Below are positions 9,380 to 17,973 of a stretch of 64,000 bases of DNA, in pieces. This stretch comes from Truepera sp965215315 (GTDB taxonomy: Bacteria; Deinococcota; Deinococci; Deinococcales; Trueperaceae): positions 3,224,001 through 3,288,000 of the forward strand of contig CBDCDB010000008.1 of assembly GCA_965215315.1 (NCBI GenBank), written 5' to 3'. The notes below the pieces were generated by a model. It searched no databases. It had not been told where the DNA came from and worked only from the letters and a program-made list of their open reading frames with translations. Position 1 is the stretch's first letter. Each line of letters opens with the position of its first letter. The translations under genes and the position numbers were made by a program.

Positions 9380-9424
9380 GGAGAGGCTTTGTAACCCTGA
9401 TAAAGGTGACGAGCCTCTCCTTTT
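9380..9424 (+). terminator. Rho-independent terminator after subtilase
   Basis: A 9-bp stem GGAGAGGCT/AGCCTCTCC with a 23-base loop, followed by TTTT. Confidence 0.7.
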
Positions 9425-9478
9425 GCTAGCTTAGTTTCAAGCCCACCAAGGGTTGCCTAGTCTCTTGAAGGAGGAATT

Positions 9479-10075
9479 ATGGCTTTTGAACTACCTGATT
9501 TGCCCTACCCGAACGACGCGCTAGAGCCTCACATCGACGCTCGTACGATGGAAATCCATCACGACAAACACCACGGCGCGTACACCACGAAGCTCAACGG
9601 GGCGGTTGAAGGGACTGAACTCGAGGGTTTGTCCATCGAAGACATCCTCGCCAAAGGTGCTGACGCGCTGCCCGCAGCCGTCCGCAACAACGGCGGCGGT
9701 TACTACAACCACAACCTTTTCTGGGAGTGGCTGAGCCCGCAAGGGGGCGGCGAACCGAGCGGCGAGGTAGCTGAAGCGATTGCCCGCGATTTCGGCTCGT
9801 TCGACTCGTTTAAAGAACGGTTTGCCGACGCCGCCGCGACTCGTTTCGGTTCCGGCTGGGCGTGGCTTGTGTCTGACGGTGGCACACTTTCTGTGACCAG
9901 CACGCCGAACCAAGACAGCCCTGCAATGGAAGGCAAGCACGCCGTTTTGGGTCTCGATGTGTGGGAACACGCCTACTACCTGAACTATCAGAACAAGCGC
10001 CCCGATTACATCAGCGCGTTTTGGAACGTCGTCAATTGGGATAAGGTTAACGAACTTTACAGCCAGACCAAGTAG
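9479..10075 (+). CDS. sodA: Superoxide dismutase, Mn/Fe family
   Basis: A 198-residue cytoplasmic superoxide dismutase converting superoxide to peroxide and oxygen. Metal ligands are H27 (EIHHDKHH), H78 (YYNHNLFW), D160 and H164 (LDVWEHAYY). The GGGYYNHN context and overall sequence favour the manganese type usual in Deinococcota. It has a strong AAGGAGG ribosome site 5 bases before ATG, unlike the many leaderless genes here, which fits high expression. It is a single-gene unit, bounded by a hairpin on each side. Confidence 0.97.
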   Translation: MAFELPDLPYPNDALEPHIDARTMEIHHDKHHGAYTTKLNGAVEGTELEGLSIEDILAKGADALPAAVRNNGGGYYNHNLFWEWLSPQGGGEPSGEVAEAIARDFGSFDSFKERFADAAATRFGSGWAWLVSDGGTLSVTSTPNQDSPAMEGKHAVLGLDVWEHAYYLNYQNKRPDYISAFWNVVNWDKVNELYSQTK

Positions 10076-10091
10076 ACCTTTCTTTTGAAGC

Positions 10092-10122
10092 TTGCGCCGA
10101 GTGTACACTCGGCGCAATTTTT
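10092..10122 (+). terminator. Rho-independent terminator of sodA
   Basis: A perfect 26-base palindrome (TTGCGCCGAGTG/CACTCGGCGCAA around TA) followed by five T residues. Confidence 0.9.
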
Positions 10123-10209
10123 ACTGGCGATTTTTATCTCTGCCTGCTATTGACGTTCGGCTGAAAAGCGGGTGTTAGGGTGAATGGGTTAAATACCGGA
10201 GGGAGAACT

Positions 10210-12843
10210 GTGAAACGAACGATACTAGCTGTGGGCGGGTTTTTGCTACTGAGCGCTTGTTCGCAAGATGCCACACCTACTATGGAGCCGAGTTTAGGTG
10301 CGGCGGCAACCCCAACCGAACTATTTTTTTCTGAATACGTCGAGGGGAGCGGCAACAACAAAGCGTTAGAGGTTTCTAACGGTACGGGGGCGGCGGTCGA
10401 TTTAGCTGCGGGTGCCTACGCCGTAGATTTCTACTTTAACGGGAGCGCCACAGCAAGCACGACAGTTGCGTTAGACGGTACCGTCGCTTCAAAAGATGTT
10501 TTCGTTTTGGCTGACAACGACGCGGCTGAGGCCGTTCTGGGGGCTGCCGACCAGACGAGTACGGCGAGCTTTTTTAACGGTGACGACGCGGTTGTACTCC
10601 GTAAGGGAATAACTGTACTGGACGTCATTGGGCAGATTGGCTTCGACCCCGGCAGCGCGTGGGGGTCGGGCCTGACCAGCACCCAAAACAGCACCTTGCA
10701 ACGTCAAGAGAGCGTGATGCAAGGTGACGCTGACGGTGGCAACGCGTTCGACCCGGCAGCTGAATGGGACGGGTTTGCGACCGACACCTTTACCGGTTTG
10801 GGCAATTACGGTGCTGGCGGTAGTGTACCGGGCACATGTGAGGTTGCGCCTGCTGTGACGCTGATTTCGGCAGTGCAGGGTGAAACTGATACAACGCCGT
10901 GCGCCGGTCAGACCATCAGCGTTGAAGGTGTCGTGGTCGGCGACTTCGAGGGGCCGTCCCCGGCTTTACGTGGGTTTTTTGTCGAAGAAGAGAAAGCCGA
11001 TTGGGACGACAACGCGGCAACGTCCGAGGGCATCTTCGTTTTTAACGGCGACAATGACAGCGTTTCGGTCGGGCAGCGCGTCCGGGTTACGGGCAGCGTG
11101 AGCGAGTTTGGAGAGCAGACGCAGCTTAGCGCCAGCAGCACCGAAGTGCTCGGGGGCGACCCGGTTTCAGTACCCGAAACTTCTATTACGCTTCCGGTTG
11201 GGAGTTTGGCGGGGCTCGAGGCTTTTGAGGGGATGCTCGTCCGTTTTCCGCAGCCGCTCGTCATCGCCGAATACTTCAACTACGACCGCTTCGGTGAACT
11301 CGTTTTAGCAAGCCCACCGGCTGACCTGTCCCGCCCCTACACGCCGACGAGCTACGCCGAACCGGGCGCTGAGGCGCAAGCCGTTGCCGAGCTGAACGCC
11401 CGCAGCCGCATTACGCTGGACGACGGTTTGGGCGTCCAAAATCCTGAAGTGACGCGGCACCCGAACGGTGAACCCTTCAGCCTTACGAACCGTTTCCGGG
11501 GTGGTGACACCGTAACGGATACTGTGGGCGTACTCGAGTACCGCTTTAACGCCTACCGCGTTCAACCGACGGGAGCCGCTGAGTACAGCTCAGTCAACCC
11601 CCGCACAGCTGAACCCGAAGCGGTTGGCGGCAACCTCAAAATTGCTAGTTTCAACGTTCTAAATTACTTTACGACCCTGACCAGCGAAGACTCGAACGCG
11701 CGTGGTGCGGACAATCCTGAAGAGTTTATGCGCCAGCAGGCGAAGATTGTGGCAGCACTCAAAGCGATTGACGCGGATATATTCGGCCTTATCGAAATTG
11801 AAAACAACGATGATGTGGCGGTGCAAAACTTAACGGACGCGCTGAACGCCGCCGTCGGCGCAGGTACCTATAGCTTCGTTCCGACCGGCACGATCGGCAC
11901 CGACGCCATCAAGGTGGCGCTCCTCTACAAACCGGCGACGGTCACGCCTGCGGGCGACTTTGCGCTGCTCGAGGCGTCCGTTGACCCGCGTTTTATCGAC
12001 ACGAAAAGCCGCCCGGCGCTCGTGCAAACGTTTGACGACGTAGACGGCGAACGTTTTACGGTTGCAGTCAACCACTTTAAGTCGAAGGGCTCGAGCTGTG
12101 ATGACGTGGGCGACCCCGATGCGGGCGACGGGCAGGGCAACTGTAACGGGACACGTACCCAAGCGGCGGCAGCTTTAGTGGACTTTTTGGCAACCGACCC
12201 GACCGGCAGCGGCGACCCGGACGTGCTCATCGTCGGCGACCTCAACTCGTATGACGAGGAAGACCCGATTCGCACGCTAGAGGCGGGCGGCTATACCGAC
12301 CTGAACGAACGTTTCGGCGGCGAGTTTGCCTACTCTTACGCGTTTGACGGGCAGTTTGGCTACCTGGATTACGGGCTCTCGAGCCCCACTCTGACCGAGC
12401 AGGTTACAGGTACGACCGAGTGGCACATCAACGCCGACGAACCCGACCTGCTCGACTACGACACCAGCTTTAAGAGTGACGCGCAGGACGCGATTTTTGC
12501 TCCCGACCCTTACCGCGCTTCGGATCACGACCCGGTGGTGGTGGGGTTGGAGCTGACCTCACCTACGCAAGTGCAAGACCCGGCAGTTCTGCTGGACGCG
12601 CTCCAAGATAAAGTGCGCAATCTTTACACCAGCGGTACGCTCAACCGGGGGCAGACGCTGGCGCTCTACGCCCCGTTAAAAGTGGCTGAGTTTGGGCTGA
12701 AACGCGGCAACACCCGGCGGGCTGAACGCGCTTTACGGCGGTTTGAACGCTCTTTGGACTTTTACGCTCGGCGCAGCCTCTTAGACCCAGAGACGGTGCA
12801 AACGCTGAAAGAAGATTCTAAGGCAATTCGCAACTTACTTTAG
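10210..12843 (+). CDS. Secreted lipoprotein nuclease, lamin-tail plus endonuclease/exonuclease/phosphatase domains (ExeM/NucH-like)
   Basis: An 877-residue exported nuclease. The signal peptide ends LLLSAC. An N-terminal lamin-tail domain (FFSEYVEGSGNNKALE) is followed by an OB-fold-like segment and an endonuclease/exonuclease/phosphatase domain beginning NLKIASFNVLNYF, with the catalytic IEIENND, VNHFKSKG, VGDLNSYDEEDP and SDHDPVV motifs. ExeM/NucH-type enzymes degrade extracellular DNA. A C-terminal basic helical region (about 800-877) is unusual. The GTG at 10210 is chosen because GGAGGG lies 6 bases upstream. The next operon is comEA-comEC, so surface DNA cleavage may feed DNA uptake; that link is inference. 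Confidence 0.9.
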   Translation: MKRTILAVGGFLLLSACSQDATPTMEPSLGAAATPTELFFSEYVEGSGNNKALEVSNGTGAAVDLAAGAYAVDFYFNGSATASTTVALDGTVASKDVFVLADNDAAEAVLGAADQTSTASFFNGDDAVVLRKGITVLDVIGQIGFDPGSAWGSGLTSTQNSTLQRQESVMQGDADGGNAFDPAAEWDGFATDTFTGLGNYGAGGSVPGTCEVAPAVTLISAVQGETDTTPCAGQTISVEGVVVGDFEGPSPALRGFFVEEEKADWDDNAATSEGIFVFNGDNDSVSVGQRVRVTGSVSEFGEQTQLSASSTEVLGGDPVSVPETSITLPVGSLAGLEAFEGMLVRFPQPLVIAEYFNYDRFGELVLASPPADLSRPYTPTSYAEPGAEAQAVAELNARSRITLDDGLGVQNPEVTRHPNGEPFSLTNRFRGGDTVTDTVGVLEYRFNAYRVQPTGAAEYSSVNPRTAEPEAVGGNLKIASFNVLNYFTTLTSEDSNARGADNPEEFMRQQAKIVAALKAIDADIFGLIEIENNDDVAVQNLTDALNAAVGAGTYSFVPTGTIGTDAIKVALLYKPATVTPAGDFALLEASVDPRFIDTKSRPALVQTFDDVDGERFTVAVNHFKSKGSSCDDVGDPDAGDGQGNCNGTRTQAAAALVDFLATDPTGSGDPDVLIVGDLNSYDEEDPIRTLEAGGYTDLNERFGGEFAYSYAFDGQFGYLDYGLSSPTLTEQVTGTTEWHINADEPDLLDYDTSFKSDAQDAIFAPDPYRASDHDPVVVGLELTSPTQVQDPAVLLDALQDKVRNLYTSGTLNRGQTLALYAPLKVAEFGLKRGNTRRAERALRRFERSLDFYARRSLLDPETVQTLKEDSKAIRNLL

Positions 12844-12861
12844 TTCTACAGCTCCTCAAGT

Positions 12862-12890
12862 CCGACGCGAGATTTTTCGCGTCGGTTTTT
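12862..12890 (+). terminator. Rho-independent terminator of secreted nuclease
   Basis: A 9-bp stem CCGACGCGA/TCGCGTCGG with a 6-base loop and TTTTT. Confidence 0.9.
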
Positions 12891-12902
12891 GTTGCCCCAT
12901 TT

Positions 12903-12908
12903 TAGACT
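12903..12908 (+). promoter_or_regulatory. Leaderless -10 box of comEA
   Basis: TAGACT, 6 bases before the ATG at 12915. Confidence 0.6.
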
Positions 12909-12914
12909 TGGGTC

Positions 12915-13418
12915 ATGAACCCCAAAGCTGAAACAGCCGTGACGCTCCTTTTGCTCACCGTCTGTTTCGGACTGCTGTTCTGGCAGCTCGAGCCGCGGTT
13001 TACGGTGCAGCAAATCGCGCTGAGCGTAGAACAGCCTGACGTCACCGTGTCGGTCGCGGGCGCGGTCGCCTATCCGGGTGTTTACGCGCTGCCGTGGGGG
13101 TCGAGAGTCACCGACGCCGTAAACCAGGCGGGCGGGCTGACCGACGCGGCTGAAGCGACGCTCCTGGACCTCGCCGACCCGCTTACGACCGGCGAAACTG
13201 TTTTGGTGCCCGAAGCGCGCACAGCAACCGGTGAAGACCGACTCAGCCTCAACACGGCAACGGAGCGCGAACTAGAACTCCTCGTTCCCGGCGTCGGCCC
13301 GGTGACGGCGGCGCGTATCGTTGCAGCGCGGCCCTATGAGAGCGTCGAAGATTTGCTCAATGTGTCCGGCATCGGCCCCGCGACACTCGAGAAAATCCGC
13401 CCCTACGTCAAACCATGA
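12915..13418 (+). CDS. comEA: ComEA competence protein (SLBB plus helix-hairpin-helix)
   Basis: A 167-residue membrane-anchored DNA receptor for natural transformation. One N-terminal transmembrane helix (about 8-23), an SLBB-type domain (VSVAGAVAYPGVYAL) and a C-terminal double helix-hairpin-helix that binds DNA (LNTATERELELLVPGVGP and LLNVSGIGPATLEKI). It hands incoming DNA to ComEC, encoded immediately downstream with an ATGA overlap, so the pair forms an operon. The ATG follows a leaderless promoter box. Confidence 0.95.
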   Translation: MNPKAETAVTLLLLTVCFGLLFWQLEPRFTVQQIALSVEQPDVTVSVAGAVAYPGVYALPWGSRVTDAVNQAGGLTDAAEATLLDLADPLTTGETVLVPEARTATGEDRLSLNTATERELELLVPGVGPVTAARIVAARPYESVEDLLNVSGIGPATLEKIRPYVKP

Positions 13419-15643
13419 GTACGGTCTCGGCGGCCCCGCCCCAAGTCATCACCAAAACCCCGCCGCTCTCGCTCGCCTGGTCGGTTCCGGCAGCCTTCAG
13501 CTTGGTTTTGGGTATCGCCCTCGCCGGTGCCGGTCTGCCGCTCTGGACGACCGCTGCGTGTGCCGGAGGGCTGCTGCTCGTCGGTTGGACACTGGGTTTG
13601 CGGCTCTTGCTGCTGACGCTCCTCTGTGTACCACTCGGGTTTGTCCGGTTTGAAGGGTGGGAGGCGCGTCCGCAACCGCTGCTGCCTCTTATCGGCACCA
13701 CGCAGACCCTTTCCGGTACGAGTGACGGGACGTATATGAAGCTCGAGTCCCCCGCCGGAGCCAAAGTCGTGCTGTCTCCCAAAGGCGTCGTCGGCGCGGG
13801 CCGCGTGACGCTGCGCGGCGATGTGGCCCCGGCCGCCACCAAACACAACCCCGGCGGGTTCGACTACGCCGGGTTCTTAGCGCGGCGCGGGGTCGGGGCG
13901 CAAGTCTACGTGGACGAAGTGCTGTCGTTCCAACCTGCCGCCATCACCTTTAAGGAACGGTTACGGCGCGGCGTCGGGGCGGGGTTGGCACCTGAGCAAG
14001 CGGCGCTGATGGAAGCGATGACGCTCGGGATTCGGGACAATTTACGCGATTTGCGCGACGTGTTCGCGGCGGCAGGCTTGGCGCACGTGCTGGCGCTGTC
14101 AGGGCTTCATATCGGTGTGCTGATTGCGGCGTTGGGCCTGCTGCTCAAACCGCTGGGGGTGCTGCGTTATCCGCTGATGATTGCCTTTGTCGTTGCGTTT
14201 GCCGCCCTTGTCGGGGCGACGCCGAGCGTTTTACGGGCGACCACGATGGCAGTTGCCGTGCTCTTATCGTTGTGGCTAGGTGGGGGGCGGCTCGAGCCCT
14301 GGCCTGCCCTCTCGCTAGCCGCGCTCCTGGCACTCCTCTGGAACCCCTCAGGACTCTTTGACCTGTCGTTTCAGCTGTCGTATCTGGCGGTTATCGGGAT
14401 ACTCGTTTTTGCCGGGCCGACGCTGCGGCTGATTCACATTTCACCGCTTCCGTGGTGGCACCCTAAAGCGCTGCTGGTCGGCTCGCTGCTCGTGAGCCTC
14501 GGAGCACAAGCACCCTTGCTGCCCCTTTTGGCGCACACGTTCGGTACGGTGCCGGTGTTCGGCCCGGTCGTGAATATCGTTGCTTTGCCGCTAGCGACCG
14601 TGTTGGTTCCGCTCGGGTTTGTGGCTGGACTTCTGGGTACGGTGTCGCTCCCTCTGGCAACGTTTCTCAATCACCTGACCGCGCCGCTGGCGGCGGCTCT
14701 TATCTGGGCAGCGAACACGAGCGCCGCCTGGCCTAGCTTACAGTGGGGCGAAATCGCGCCGGTCGGCTTTACCTATTACGGCGTCGGCGCGTTTGCACTG
14801 GCGCTCGTGTCACTCGGTAAATTGCGGCTTTGGCGCGGCTTGCTGGTCGTCGCGGCGGCGCTGAGCGCTTCAGCCTTTACGCCTGCACCCCACGGAGACG
14901 CCGAAATTGTCTTTCTCGATGTTGGGCAGGGTGACAGCACGCTCATTCGTCTGCCGCACCGCACTGAAATTCTGGTTGACGGCGGGGGCACGCCTTTTAG
15001 CGACTTTGATGTGGGCGAGAACACGGTCGTTCCGGCGCTGCGGGCGTTGGGAGTGGACGAACTCGAGCTAGTTATCGCCTCGCACGCTGACACCGACCAT
15101 ATCGAAGGGTTGGCGAGCGTTTTACGGGACATGCCGGTCGGCGGTCTCGTCATCGGGCATCCGTCTTCCGACTCCGAGGTGTTCGGGGCGCTCATAGACG
15201 CAGCCGAGGACAGGGGCGTCCCTATCACCGAAGTGCGGCGCGGTGAGGTCATAACTATTGGTGACGCGCGTCTGGATATTCTCAACCCACCGATGGAGCC
15301 GTTTGAAGCGAGCAACGACAACTCGGTTGCGTTCATCTTGAACGCTTTAGGCAGCAAAGCGCTCTTTCTAGGCGACTTGCCGAGCGAAATTGAAGACATT
15401 CTAGCAGTGCCCGATATAGATATATTAAAGGTTGCCCATCACGGCTCGAGGTTCTCTACGTCAGACACGCTCCTTACCGCCGCAAACCCTGAACAGGCCG
15501 TCTTGTCGTACGGTCGCAACAATTACGGGCATCCCAATCCGGACGTTTTGGCGAGACTTAAAGCCCACGGTGCGGCAGTCTTTGCAACACACGAAGCGGG
15601 CGCGGTGCGGCTTCCGCTGGGACAAACACGGCGTGGTGAGTAA
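13415..15643 (+). CDS. comEC: ComEC/Rec2 DNA internalization channel
   Basis: A 742-residue polytopic protein that takes single-stranded DNA across the inner membrane. An N-terminal DUF4131/OB-like region (about 70-150), a competence transmembrane core with many helices (about 200-480, including LAHVLALSGLHIG), and a C-terminal metallo-beta-lactamase domain (from about 495, VFLDVGQGDSTLI, then ASHADTDHIEG) implicated in nuclease activity. The His-Asp cluster is intact. Its start overlaps the comEA stop. Together they show that the organism has the core of natural transformation. Confidence 0.96.
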   Translation: MSTVSAAPPQVITKTPPLSLAWSVPAAFSLVLGIALAGAGLPLWTTAACAGGLLLVGWTLGLRLLLLTLLCVPLGFVRFEGWEARPQPLLPLIGTTQTLSGTSDGTYMKLESPAGAKVVLSPKGVVGAGRVTLRGDVAPAATKHNPGGFDYAGFLARRGVGAQVYVDEVLSFQPAAITFKERLRRGVGAGLAPEQAALMEAMTLGIRDNLRDLRDVFAAAGLAHVLALSGLHIGVLIAALGLLLKPLGVLRYPLMIAFVVAFAALVGATPSVLRATTMAVAVLLSLWLGGGRLEPWPALSLAALLALLWNPSGLFDLSFQLSYLAVIGILVFAGPTLRLIHISPLPWWHPKALLVGSLLVSLGAQAPLLPLLAHTFGTVPVFGPVVNIVALPLATVLVPLGFVAGLLGTVSLPLATFLNHLTAPLAAALIWAANTSAAWPSLQWGEIAPVGFTYYGVGAFALALVSLGKLRLWRGLLVVAAALSASAFTPAPHGDAEIVFLDVGQGDSTLIRLPHRTEILVDGGGTPFSDFDVGENTVVPALRALGVDELELVIASHADTDHIEGLASVLRDMPVGGLVIGHPSSDSEVFGALIDAAEDRGVPITEVRRGEVITIGDARLDILNPPMEPFEASNDNSVAFILNALGSKALFLGDLPSEIEDILAVPDIDILKVAHHGSRFSTSDTLLTAANPEQAVLSYGRNNYGHPNPDVLARLKAHGAAVFATHEAGAVRLPLGQTRRGE

Positions 15644-15785
15644 TAAGCTATGAGCAAAGCTAAAAACTTTCTATCAAGACAGGCTGACGTCTTGTTGACT
15701 CGGTAGCTGCTCAAACTGCCCTTCAAGCACAAATTCTTGCGCCGACGTGTTAATTTATTCTCAGTGATAGTCCGGTGATTACCTC

Positions 15786-16544
15786 TTGATTACTCCTGTA
15801 CGCGTCCTCTCGAGCGGTGGCCCGATGCGGGTTGAACTCGCCCGTTGGCAGGGCAAGCTCGTGGTGGTCAAACAGCTTCAGGCCGCCTCGCCGGTGTTAG
15901 CGAACCGTCTGGGCCGCGAAGCCGCAGTGGTGACGCATCTAGAACACGAAAATATCGTGCCGCTATTAGCCGTTCAGGACACCAGTCTGATTTACGCCTA
16001 CTGCCCCGGCGTCAGCCTCAGCGAAGCGCTGCAAGCAGGGCCCCTCGGCACGGCGAACAGCTTACGCTTCATCCGTGACGTTTTAGCTGCGCTCACCTAC
16101 GCGCACGCGCAGAACGTCATTCATCTCGACGTCAAACCCTCGAACATCTTAATCAACGGTGAAAAGGCGCTCCTGACCGATTTTGGGTTTGCCAAAGACC
16201 TCGCGCTCGCCTCGATTACGCAGCAGGGTATGTCTTTAGGAACGCCCAACTACATGGCTCCCGAACAGTTTACCGGTGAGCGCAGCGACCCTAGAAGTGA
16301 CCTCTACGCGGTCGGCGCGGTGCTCTATCATATGCTGACGGGTGCGCCGCCCTTTGAACGCGATATCTTCAGGTTTTTAACCGGCGACCGGACAGTGAAG
16401 TTGGAGCCTCTGCCCGAGGCCGCCGCGCCGCTAGGAGAATTTTTGGGTAGGGCGCTAGCTTACAACCCTGCCGAGCGGTTTGAAAGCGCCGCCGAGATGC
16501 GCGGCGAACTCTCGCACATCTACCTAGACGACCTCTTTTTTTGA
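15786..16544 (+). CDS. Serine/threonine protein kinase, non-RD type
   Basis: A 252-residue soluble kinase with only the catalytic domain. Present are the VVVKQL lysine, the catalytic loop HLDVKPSN, TDFGFAKD, the activation segment LGTPNYMAPEQF and DLYAVGAVLYHML. The catalytic loop has Leu in place of Arg before the catalytic Asp (HLD, not HRD), and the glycine loop is reduced to SSGGPMRVELARW. It may be constitutively active or weakly active. There is no membrane helix, PASTA or other sensor domain. The start is a TTG without a clear ribosome site, and M14 is an alternative. Confidence 0.85.
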   Translation: MITPVRVLSSGGPMRVELARWQGKLVVVKQLQAASPVLANRLGREAAVVTHLEHENIVPLLAVQDTSLIYAYCPGVSLSEALQAGPLGTANSLRFIRDVLAALTYAHAQNVIHLDVKPSNILINGEKALLTDFGFAKDLALASITQQGMSLGTPNYMAPEQFTGERSDPRSDLYAVGAVLYHMLTGAPPFERDIFRFLTGDRTVKLEPLPEAAAPLGEFLGRALAYNPAERFESAAEMRGELSHIYLDDLFF

Positions 16545-16585
16545 TGTGCCACCTTCTGAAGTCAGCTAGAAGCCCCTTAGCGAAG

Positions 16586-16640
16586 ACGGTGCAGCGGGAA
16601 AATGGCGAAGGTAGAGCCTCTCCAAACAGCGTTGCACCGT
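16586..16640 (+). terminator. Hairpin downstream of Ser/Thr kinase
   Basis: Arms ACGGTGCA/TGCACCGT (8 bp) with a 39-base loop, followed by TTTCTTCTC. Likely a terminator, moderate quality. Confidence 0.45.
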
Positions 16641-16747
16641 TTCTTCTCAGCTATTATCTTAAAACGTGCGCTCTAAACGGTATTCTCCAAAGTGAGCGCG
16701 TCCCTTCGCAGAACTTCGTACACGCAAACCAGCTGCTACTTGCCCGT

Positions 16748-16804
16748 AAAAGGGAGAATGGGGACAGCGCCGGACTGTATTTCTCACGCTGTACTCTCCC
16801 TTTT
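16748..16804. terminator. Two-step hairpin before holA
   Basis: Outer arms AAAAGGGAGA/TCTCCCTTTT (10 bp) and inner arms ACAGCG/CGCTGT (6 bp). The A and T tails at the ends fit a bidirectional terminator. The 304 bases between the kinase and holA hold this and the previous hairpin, and no believable gene. Confidence 0.6.
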
Positions 16805-16848
16805 CCCGTTTTATCCGGCAGCTTCAGAGAGACTCGGCTCAGCTTCCG

Positions 16849-17787
16849 ATGATCCTGTCTTTCAGCGGCGACCCTTTTTTAGCTACGCGCTCAGCGCGGC
16901 GGGCGCTCCGGTCGCGCGGGTTTCGTACCGAAGAGACGACCGAACTCGGTGAAGGGATGAACGCGCCGCAGGTCGCTCAGCTTGCGGCGCAGTCAGGACT
17001 CTTCGGTCAGGTAGCGCTGCTCTTAGACTTCGACGCCGCCTTCCGGGGTCAGGGCGGCGTCAAACCGCGTAATGAAACGCTCAAGGTGTTAGAAGCCGTT
17101 TCACCCGACACGCTCGTCGTTGTGCTCGACCTTGCGGCAACCCCGGCGCGGCAAAAAACCTACAACGCGCTCGGCACGCATGAAGCCTTGCCGACGCCGC
17201 GTTTTAACGCGTTGACGCACTGGGTCAGGCAGGAGTTACAAGCTGCTGAAGTTGAGTCTGAAAAAGACGTGCCCGACACCCTCGCCGATCTTTTCGGTGA
17301 AGACCTGCCGGGGATCGCCGCCGAGATTCAAAAGCTCGCGGTGCTGGACGAGACTCTAACGGGCGTCCGTGTTCGTGAAATTGTCAACCGACCGGCCTCG
17401 AGAGACGCTTTTAGCCTTATCGAAGCGATTACGGACGCGAACCCCAAGCGCGCCCTAAGTGTGACGCGCAGTTTGGTCGCCCAAGGCGAAGCGCCGCCGC
17501 GTGTTCTAGGTGCGCTGACCTGGCAGTACAACTTGGTGGCGCGCTGCGTAGGTTTGCAAGCAGGGCGCGCCAGAGTCGATGCGGGGCTGGTCGCACAAAC
17601 GCTCAAGGTCAAACCGTTCGTTGCACAAAAAGCGCTGGCAATTGCTAAAAACCTTGACGAAACGGGTTTAAGACGAGTGTTGACGAGTCTTTTAACCGCA
17701 GATGTGGCGATGAAAACCGGTAAGGACGACGTGTGGGCGTTGGAGAGTTTGGCGCTCGCGCTAGCCGGGTCAGCGCCGGGACGGTAG
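16849..17787 (+). CDS. holA: DNA polymerase III delta subunit
   Basis: A 312-residue clamp-loader subunit that opens the beta sliding clamp during replication. It has the N-terminal fold starting LSFSGDPFLA, the RRALRSRGF segment, a mid domain with TLVVVLDL, and the C-terminal collar region (AFSLIEAITDANPKRAL, then LGALTWQYNLV). Length and motif order match the HolA family, although the conserved YLGxExxL start is modified to SFSGDPFL. No strong ribosome site is visible before the ATG; the upstream hairpin separates it from the kinase. Confidence 0.88.
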   Translation: MILSFSGDPFLATRSARRALRSRGFRTEETTELGEGMNAPQVAQLAAQSGLFGQVALLLDFDAAFRGQGGVKPRNETLKVLEAVSPDTLVVVLDLAATPARQKTYNALGTHEALPTPRFNALTHWVRQELQAAEVESEKDVPDTLADLFGEDLPGIAAEIQKLAVLDETLTGVRVREIVNRPASRDAFSLIEAITDANPKRALSVTRSLVAQGEAPPRVLGALTWQYNLVARCVGLQAGRARVDAGLVAQTLKVKPFVAQKALAIAKNLDETGLRRVLTSLLTADVAMKTGKDDVWALESLALALAGSAPGR

Positions 17788-17842
17788 GGCCAAAAATCCT
17801 TACGGCAACCTGAACATCCTCAAACCTGCTAGAATGAACGCG

Positions 17843-17973
17843 ATGATTTCTGTTCGGTGGGGAAGCCGCTTTTGACTGACGTGTTGATTGACGCGCCAAG
17901 CGCTCAGGTAGCTTTTGCGCTAAAGATTCAGTTTTCGGGGAGCACTACGGTCGGTGATGATGGAAGCGCGTAA
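17843..17973 (+). other. Possible short leader ORFs before diguanylate cyclase
   Basis: A TAGAAT box (17830-17835) stands 7 bases before an ATG opening a 10-codon ORF (17843-17875). Its TGA overlaps a TTG (17872) that opens a 33-codon ORF running past the start of the GGDEF gene. Spacing suggests a leaderless transcript with translational coupling. No protein-level support is available. Confidence 0.25.

Noticed and set aside
16541..16852. 103-codon ORF between the kinase and holA.
   Set aside because: It runs through two terminator-like hairpins and resembles no protein.
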